This document shows positions 15,570 to 19,782 of a DNA stretch of 19,782 nucleotides, in pieces. The first letter of the stretch is position 1. Each line of letters opens with the position of its first letter. The DNA comes from Streptococcaceae bacterium (GTDB lineage Bacteria; Bacillota; Bacilli; Lactobacillales; Streptococcaceae): positions 1 through 19,782 of the forward strand of contig JAISYB010000138.1 of assembly GCA_031270215.1 (NCBI GenBank), read 5' to 3'. Under the pieces are notes generated by a model. It was not told the origin of the DNA. It searched no databases and was given only the letters and a program-made list of their open reading frames with translations. Position numbers and translations under genes: made by a program.

Positions 15570-16073
15570 ATGATTTCAGCAATTTGGGCAGAAGATGAGA
15601 ACCATTTAATTGGCAAAGAGGGTAGCCTACCTTGGCATTTACCAAATGACTTAAAGCATTTCAAGGCGTTAACGCTTGATAAACCGATTGTTATGGGACG
15701 TGTGACCTTTGAAGGCATGGGCAAGCGTGTCCTGCCGAGAAGAAAGACGATTGTTTTAACTCAAAATAAAAACTATAATCCAGAAAACGCAGATGTCCTA
15801 GTTATGACGAATAAGATAGAGGTTCTGGAATACGCTAAAACAGTTGATGAGCTAATGATTATCGGCGGACGCCATATCTTTGATTTGTTCATGGATGTGA
15901 CAGATAAGATTTATCTAACGGTTATTCATCATCAATTTATCGGAGATACCTTTATGCCGGAGATTGATTTATCAAAATTTAAATTAGAAACAAAGATCAG
16001 ACATCAAGCGGATGAGAAAAATTTATACGACTATTCGTTTATGGACTATCAAGGATTGCTTAGTAATGATTGA
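15570..16073 (+). CDS. folA: Dihydrofolate reductase
   Basis: A 167-residue DHFR: N-terminal SAIWAEDENHLIGKEG, LPWHLPNDL with the acidic catalytic Asp27, VMGRVTFEGMG (NADPH phosphate region), and IIGGRHIFDLF. It regenerates tetrahydrofolate after ThyA. It starts 11 nt after thyA with AAAAGGAGA as RBS, so the two are co-expressed. In many streptococci and lactococci clpX follows folA; here a peptidoglycan hydrolase gene follows instead. Confidence 0.96.
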   Translation: MISAIWAEDENHLIGKEGSLPWHLPNDLKHFKALTLDKPIVMGRVTFEGMGKRVLPRRKTIVLTQNKNYNPENADVLVMTNKIEVLEYAKTVDELMIIGGRHIFDLFMDVTDKIYLTVIHHQFIGDTFMPEIDLSKFKLETKIRHQADEKNLYDYSFMDYQGLLSND

Positions 16074-16087
16074 AAGGGGAGAAAAAG

Positions 16088-16945
16088 ATGGGTAAGACAA
16101 GATTAGATCGGCGCAAGGAGTTATTACGTAATAAGCAGGCAACACGTCGTCGCTTAGCGAAACGTTCATTTGTGACATTTTGCAGTGCGGCAATTATTGG
16201 TGGCACCGGTATGCTGCCACAGTTTACCTCTGAGGTGAAAGCAGAGCAATACGACGGCACAGGCTATATCAATGATTTCATCAATACGATTGCACCAACT
16301 GCGGCAACTCTAGCGGATGCAAACGACCTTTATGCTTCAGTGATGATTGCACAAGCAATCTTAGAGAGTAATTATGGCAGAAGTGCTTTGTCGCAAGCAC
16401 CATATTATAATTTATTCGGTGTTAAAGGTAGCGACATTACCTTAGAAACAACGGAGCATTTGGATGGTAGCTATGTGATTATGCCTGATGGCTTTGCGGC
16501 ATATGATTCATATTACAGCTCAATGATTGACTATATTGATGTTTTACTCTATACATCGTTTGATGGGGCTAATCAGTATTATTCCAAGGTCTTTAAGCGT
16601 AATACGACTAGTTATCTGGATGCTTTATACGCCCTAACTGGTACATATGCGACTGATCCAAACTATGCAAATGCACTTGCCTCAGTCATTCAAGCCTACA
16701 ATCTGACAATCTATGATACACCAAGCTACTACGCACCAGACGCTCCAATAACTAGCGTAGACGACAGTGTTTCTGTTGACCTTGCCGCTTCGGTTAATGC
16801 AACAACCGGCAATGCCTATACTGTTAAAGCAGGCGATACTTTGTGGGATATTGCTCAAACATATGGTTTAAGCTTGGAGCAGCTGATGCAGCAAAATAAT
16901 CTGAGTGACTACAACATTTTTGTCGGCGAAGTACTTTATATTTAG
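16088..16945 (+). CDS. Secreted N-acetylglucosaminidase with one LysM domain
   Basis: A 285-residue exported protein. A long basic N-region (MGKTRLDRRKELLRNKQATR...) leads into a hydrophobic stretch and a likely signal peptidase cut after VKA (52). The glucosaminidase (FlgJ/AcmA-like) domain spans about 60-210 with the catalytic Glu93 in QAILESNYGRS and NLFGVKG. A Ser/Ala/Asp-rich linker is followed by a single C-terminal LysM (244-285, YTVKAGDTLWDIAQTYG). It hydrolyses the glycan strand of peptidoglycan, probably in cell separation or turnover. AcmA of Lactococcus has three LysM repeats, so this is a shorter relative. ATG 16088 has AGGGGAG upstream; an earlier TTG (16070) overlaps the folA stop and is less likely. 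Confidence 0.9.
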   Translation: MGKTRLDRRKELLRNKQATRRRLAKRSFVTFCSAAIIGGTGMLPQFTSEVKAEQYDGTGYINDFINTIAPTAATLADANDLYASVMIAQAILESNYGRSALSQAPYYNLFGVKGSDITLETTEHLDGSYVIMPDGFAAYDSYYSSMIDYIDVLLYTSFDGANQYYSKVFKRNTTSYLDALYALTGTYATDPNYANALASVIQAYNLTIYDTPSYYAPDAPITSVDDSVSVDLAASVNATTGNAYTVKAGDTLWDIAQTYGLSLEQLMQQNNLSDYNIFVGEVLYI

Positions 16946-17058
16946 ATTTCAATCTTAATGCTTAAAAAATAAGTCAAGAACTTAGCAGCAAAGAAAAATA
17001 CAAACGAATTGCTAATGAAAAGCGAGTCAGCAGTGTTTAGAGATGTAGAAGATTGAGG

Positions 17059-17086
17059 AAATTTTCGATTAAATGTTCGGAAATTT
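17059..17086 (+). terminator. Possible weak terminator hairpin after the glucosaminidase gene
   Basis: AAATTTTCG (17059-17067) pairs with CGGAAATTT (17078-17086), one G-U pair, 10-nt loop. The following bases (GTCGCTTTTCC) are only moderately T-rich and AT content of the stem is high, so termination would be weak. The rest of the 222-nt gap holds no gene. Confidence 0.35.
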
Positions 17087-17138
17087 GTCGCTTTTCCTAG
17101 TCGATGCCACTTAGCTTTCGCAGATCACAAACAATCAT

Positions 17139-17167
17139 TTGACAAATTAAATAGGGGAGTTTTTATC
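17139..17167 (+). promoter_or_regulatory. Leader of the second AGAGC-switch gene: TTGACA plus ribosome-binding site
   Basis: TTGACA (17139-17144), AGGGGAG (17153-17159) 8 nt before ATG 17168. The distance from TTGACA to ATG is 29 nt, identical to the ACGA-switch gene and 2 nt more than in the first AGAGC gene. No good -10 box stands 17 nt after TTGACA (TTTATC). Confidence 0.5.
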
Positions 17168-18303
17168 ATGAGAGCAGAGCAGAGCAGAGCAGAGCAGAGC
17201 AGAGCAGAGCAGAGCAGAGCAGAGCAGAGCAGAGCAGAGCAGAGCAGAGCAGAGCAGAGCAGAGCAGAGCAAGAGATTCTCGTTTTGAATTACTAAGAAT
17301 CATCAGTATGCTTTTGATTGTTTCAGCACACTTTGTGGGGCAGGGTGTTTTTGATAGTAGTCATGTTAATGACTTGCCAATGCTAAATCACATCTTTCTG
17401 CAGATTTTACCTAGTTTTGGTAAGCCTAGCTGTGTTGTCTTCTTTATGATTACCGGTTATTTTCAGTTACAGAAAAACTTTAAGTGGCAAAGTGTCGTTA
17501 AATTACTGACACAAATCTTGGTAACATCACTTGTTATCGGGATCATTGCCGTTGTTTTTTTCCAACAACCTCTGACAATCATTGATATCCTTAAGTCGCC
17601 ACAGTATTGGTTTGCTAACACCTATATCGCGATTATTATCCTTAGTCCGTGGTTGAATCAATTGTTGCTGTCGCTAAATCAAAATCAGTTTTTGAAATTA
17701 ATCATAACCGGTACCTTTTTATTTTTAGTATTTCCATTTTTTAGGTTTAATTTAGGAAGTGGTACAATTGGTATCTATCTGGTGTCATATATGCTGGGAG
17801 CATATTTTAGAAAATATCCAGATACCATACCGGATAAATGGATCAAAATAATCCAAGTCGTTGTTTTGCCACTACCGATATTTGTTGCGCTTGCCTCAGA
17901 AATCGTAAGAATTGTCTTTGGTAGCGATAGGTTTAATGGGAAATTTTGGAGTGAACAATCTATCGCTGATTTACTTTACGGCATAGCTTTATTTACACTT
18001 GTTTGGCGGATCAAACCATTCGTTAATCGTGGAATTAATTTTCTGGCAAGTCTAACCTTTGGCGTTTATCTTGTGCATGTTAATAGACTTTCCATACCAC
18101 TTATTTGGCATAAAATCCTCAAGGTTGATAAAGTTGCGCTGCATTTAAACTTTATCCAATTACTCGGCTACTCGATTGGCATTATTTTACTTGTCTATTT
18201 GGCCTCAAGCCTCTGTGATTTTTGTCTTAGACCAATCTACCAAAGGCTGGCGGCACTTTTGAACCGCTTTATAGCTAGGTTACTTCCATCGAATCGCTTT
18301 TGA
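17168..18303 (+). CDS. Second phase-variable acyltransferase-3 membrane protein, OFF as written
   Basis: The conserved start SRFELLRIISMLLIVSAHF, with the His of segment 1, lies right after the AGAGC tract in a frame with no start codon between the upstream TAG (17152) and the tract. ATG 17168, with a good RBS, is in another frame and gives a 42-residue repeat peptide. Nineteen units would create a 376-residue protein. The body has about ten hydrophobic segments and CVVFFMITGYFQLQKNFKW, the family's second conserved block. Such enzymes transfer acyl groups to surface polysaccharides or peptidoglycan. The ATG at 17308 opens an in-frame ORF but would delete the conserved N-terminus. It differs clearly from the acyltransferase at 2122; both share only the family and the repeat unit. 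Confidence 0.87.
17171..17270 (+). repeat. Pentanucleotide tract (AGAGC)x20 directly after the start codon
   Basis: Twenty perfect AGAGC units, uninterrupted, starting at codon 2. They encode Arg-Ala-Glu-Gln-Ser in rotation in every frame. With 20 units the ATG frame ends at TAA 17294-17296; with 21 it would end at a TGA in TTT TGA; with 19 or 22 it reads into the acyltransferase. A 100-nt perfect tract implies frequent slippage and is also where assembly errors are likeliest. Confidence 0.97.
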
Positions 18304-18322
18304 TTTAAATAAAAATAATTTC

Positions 18323-18357
18323 GGGGTTGGCATGTGTGTGGCAACCTCATTTTTTTA
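18323..18357 (+). terminator. Rho-independent terminator after the second acyltransferase
   Basis: GGGGTTG (18323-18329) pairs with CAACCTC (18342-18348), one G-U pair, 12-nt loop, followed by an eight-T run from 18350. Confidence 0.85.
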
Positions 18358-18448
18358 TTATAATTAGCGAGTTTATCGGCACTTGGTTTGCAGCTAGTTG
18401 CTCGGGCGAGTTTATCTGCTGAGGGAATTGGGAATGTTAGTAGCATTT

Positions 18449-18457
18449 TGCTATAAT
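18449..18457 (+). promoter_or_regulatory. Extended -10 promoter for rsmD-coaD-ylbL
   Basis: TGC-TATAAT, a consensus extended -10, 29 nt before the rsmD ATG. TTGGGA at about 18 nt upstream is a partial -35. It follows the terminator, so it likely starts a new transcript. Confidence 0.6.
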
Positions 18458-18486
18458 AACAATATCAATGATGAACGGAGATAACG

Positions 18487-19044
18487 ATGCGAATTATATC
18501 AGGTGAATATGGTGGGCGTAGATTAAGAGCGCTTGATGGAGATAATACTAGACCAACGACTGATAAGGTTAAGGAGAGTATCTTTAATCTTATCGGGCCG
18601 TATTTTGATGGTGGCGTTTGCTTGGACTTGTTTGCAGGCAGCGGTGCCTTGGCGATTGAGGCGGTATCTCGTGGAATGAATCAGGCGATTTTGATTGAGA
18701 AATCAGCTAAAGCGATTCAGGTTATTAAGCACAATGTTGCGCTCACTAAGGAAGATAAGAAATTTCAAGTGCTGAGAACAACAGCTAATCAATACCTTAC
18801 GGCATTTTCAGAGGATTTTAAATTTAGTCTAGTACTAATGGATCCACCGTACAATTTACAAGAAATTGAGTCACAGATTGAAAAGCTGCAGGCAGCTGAC
18901 ATGCTAAGTCAGGATTGTCTGATAGTCTGTGAAACAGCAGCGCAGGTGGCACTTTCAGATGTGGGGGAGTTTTCTGTGATTAAGCGCAGGGTTTACGGCG
19001 CAACAGCAGTAACGATTTATCAGCGTAAAGGAGAGGTATCATGA
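18487..19044 (+). CDS. rsmD: 16S rRNA (guanine966-N2)-methyltransferase
   Basis: A 185-residue SAM-dependent methyltransferase: N-terminal MRIISGEYGGRRL, RPTTDKVKESIF (22-33), SAM-binding DLFAGSGAL (47-55) and catalytic DPPY (119-122). It methylates G966 of 16S rRNA during 30S assembly. CGGAGA lies before the ATG. It overlaps coaD by ATGA, the usual pairing in Firmicutes. Confidence 0.95.
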   Translation: MRIISGEYGGRRLRALDGDNTRPTTDKVKESIFNLIGPYFDGGVCLDLFAGSGALAIEAVSRGMNQAILIEKSAKAIQVIKHNVALTKEDKKFQVLRTTANQYLTAFSEDFKFSLVLMDPPYNLQEIESQIEKLQAADMLSQDCLIVCETAAQVALSDVGEFSVIKRRVYGATAVTIYQRKGEVS

Positions 19045-19538
19045 AGAAAAAAGCATTGTATGCAGGTAGCTTCGACATTCTAACTAAGGGACATTTAGAT
19101 ATCATTACTCGTGGCGCAGCACTTTTTGATGAGCTATATATTGGTTTGTTTTATAATGTTGCAAAAGAAGGCTTCTTCACGATTGAAGAACGACTGTCTA
19201 TCTTAAGGGAGTTAACTAAGGATTTAGCGAATGTTAAGCTGGTTAAGAGCACAGAGGAGCTAGCGATTGATGTGGCAGGTAGGTTAGAGATCAAGTATCT
19301 GCTGCGAGGCTTGCGTGATGAGGAAGATTACCGCTATGAAAGTAATATGGCGCGTTTTAATAACGAGTTAAGCGGAAAAATTGAAACGGTTTTTTTACAA
19401 AGCAATCCGAAATACGCTCATGTCAGCTCATCTAAAATGAAAGAATTAATCTATTTCAAAGGAAATATATCAGCATATGTGCCAAGGAAAGTCATTGAAA
19501 AATTGGAGGAAAAACAGCTTGAAACGTTATCAAAATAA
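19041..19538 (+). CDS. coaD: Phosphopantetheine adenylyltransferase
   Basis: A 165-residue nucleotidyltransferase with AGSFDILTKGH (nucleotide-binding T-x-G-H at 15-18), LLRGLRDEEDYRYE (88-101) and HVSSSKMKEL (the ISSTxVRE-type motif, with Lys in place of the usual Arg). It makes dephospho-CoA from 4'-phosphopantetheine and ATP, the penultimate step of CoA synthesis. RBS AAAGGAGAGG lies in the end of rsmD. Confidence 0.95.
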   Translation: MKKKALYAGSFDILTKGHLDIITRGAALFDELYIGLFYNVAKEGFFTIEERLSILRELTKDLANVKLVKSTEELAIDVAGRLEIKYLLRGLRDEEDYRYESNMARFNNELSGKIETVFLQSNPKYAHVSSSKMKELIYFKGNISAYVPRKVIEKLEEKQLETLSK

Positions 19539-19782
19539 GATTATTTATGCACTAATCTATATTGGAATTATTTTGTTTTGCGCACTACCCTTGCCTTATT
19601 TTATCGAATCTCCTGGAACAACGGAGGATTTGCGTCATTTTGTTACGGTTGATGGCAAGAAGGATACATCAAGTGGATCATTTTCTTTGACCTCTGTTTC
19701 GGTGAGTCGCGCGACCGGTGCGAAGCTGCTTTTGGCATATTTCAATGATTTTGATGAAATTTTATCAAAGAAAGATTTGATG
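19519..19782 (+). CDS. YlbL/SepM-like PDZ and Lon-type protease, 3' end outside window
   Basis: An open frame from TTG 19519 to the last base gives 88 residues: MKRYQNKIIYALIYIGIILF..., a single N-terminal membrane anchor (about 8-25), then LPYFIESPGTTEDL and GSFSLTSVSVSRATG, which match the start of the YlbL/SepM family of membrane-bound S16 serine proteases. In streptococci SepM matures the competence-stimulating peptide. The TTG start is chosen because GGAGGA stands 8 nt upstream (19505-19510); there is no ATG in the frame nearby. It overlaps coaD by 20 nt. The PDZ and protease domains lie outside the window. Confidence 0.88.
   Translation, partial: MKRYQNKIIYALIYIGIILFCALPLPYFIESPGTTEDLRHFVTVDGKKDTSSGSFSLTSVSVSRATGAKLLLAYFNDFDEILSKKDLM

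Noticed and set aside
906..18303. Simple pseudogenes or sequencing frameshifts instead of switches
   Set aside because: In all three genes the only defect is frame, located exactly at a perfect repeat; the rest of each ORF is intact. Assembly miscounting remains possible and would alter the ON/OFF call, not the switch itself.

Overview
The window looks like a low-GC Gram-positive chromosome of the order Lactobacillales, most likely family Streptococcaceae (Streptococcus/Lactococcus relatives). This rests on the housekeeping proteins (streptococcal-type ThyA, a DUF1149 protein, B. subtilis-type PurR, an MsmK-like ATPase, SepM/YlbL downstream of coaD) and on the local gene order (ispE next to zinc-permease genes and purR; DUF1149-degV-mazG-dapB-cca-ABC-F). 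I cannot name the species from sequence alone.

Layout. Bases 1-3094 (+ strand) are a surface-glycan region: a 5'-truncated family-11-like glycosyltransferase, a DUF6625-type glycosyltransferase and an acyltransferase-3 membrane protein. Bases 3256-5660 (- strand) hold ispE-adcC-adcB. From 5926 (+) come purR and a PucR/CdaR-like regulator, facing an msmK-like ATPase on the - strand (7623-8729). From 8928 to 16945 (+) runs a long housekeeping series: DUF1149, degV, mazG, dapB, cca, a 358-nt non-coding gap, a Uup/YfmR-type ABC-F protein, thyA, folA and a secreted glucosaminidase with one LysM. A second acyltransferase-3 gene lies at 17168-18303, followed by rsmD, coaD and the start of a ylbL/sepM-like gene that leaves the window.

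The main discovery is a set of three simple-sequence-repeat translational switches. Immediately after the ATG, the DUF6625 glycosyltransferase carries 23 copies of ACGA, the first acyltransferase 8 copies of AGAGC and the second acyltransferase 20 copies of AGAGC. In each case the conserved N-terminus of the enzyme lies just 3' of the tract in a frame different from the ATG, so as written all three genes are OFF. Changing the copy number (GT: 22 or 25; first acyltransferase: 6 or 9; second: 19 or 22) would restore one continuous reading frame. Both wrong frames stop shortly after each tract. All three ATGs also share an upstream arrangement: TTGACA starting 27-29 nt before the ATG, then a purine-rich ribosome-binding site. 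This is the architecture of contingency (phase-variable) loci and predicts a population with combinatorial variation in surface polysaccharide structure and acylation. Exact copy numbers depend on how well the assembly resolved the tracts.

The rest of the window is mostly conventional. Smaller oddities are zinc-permease genes with no adcR or binding-protein gene beside them, an IspE homologue in a lineage that usually uses the mevalonate pathway, and an unexplained 358-nt gap between cca and the ABC-F gene.
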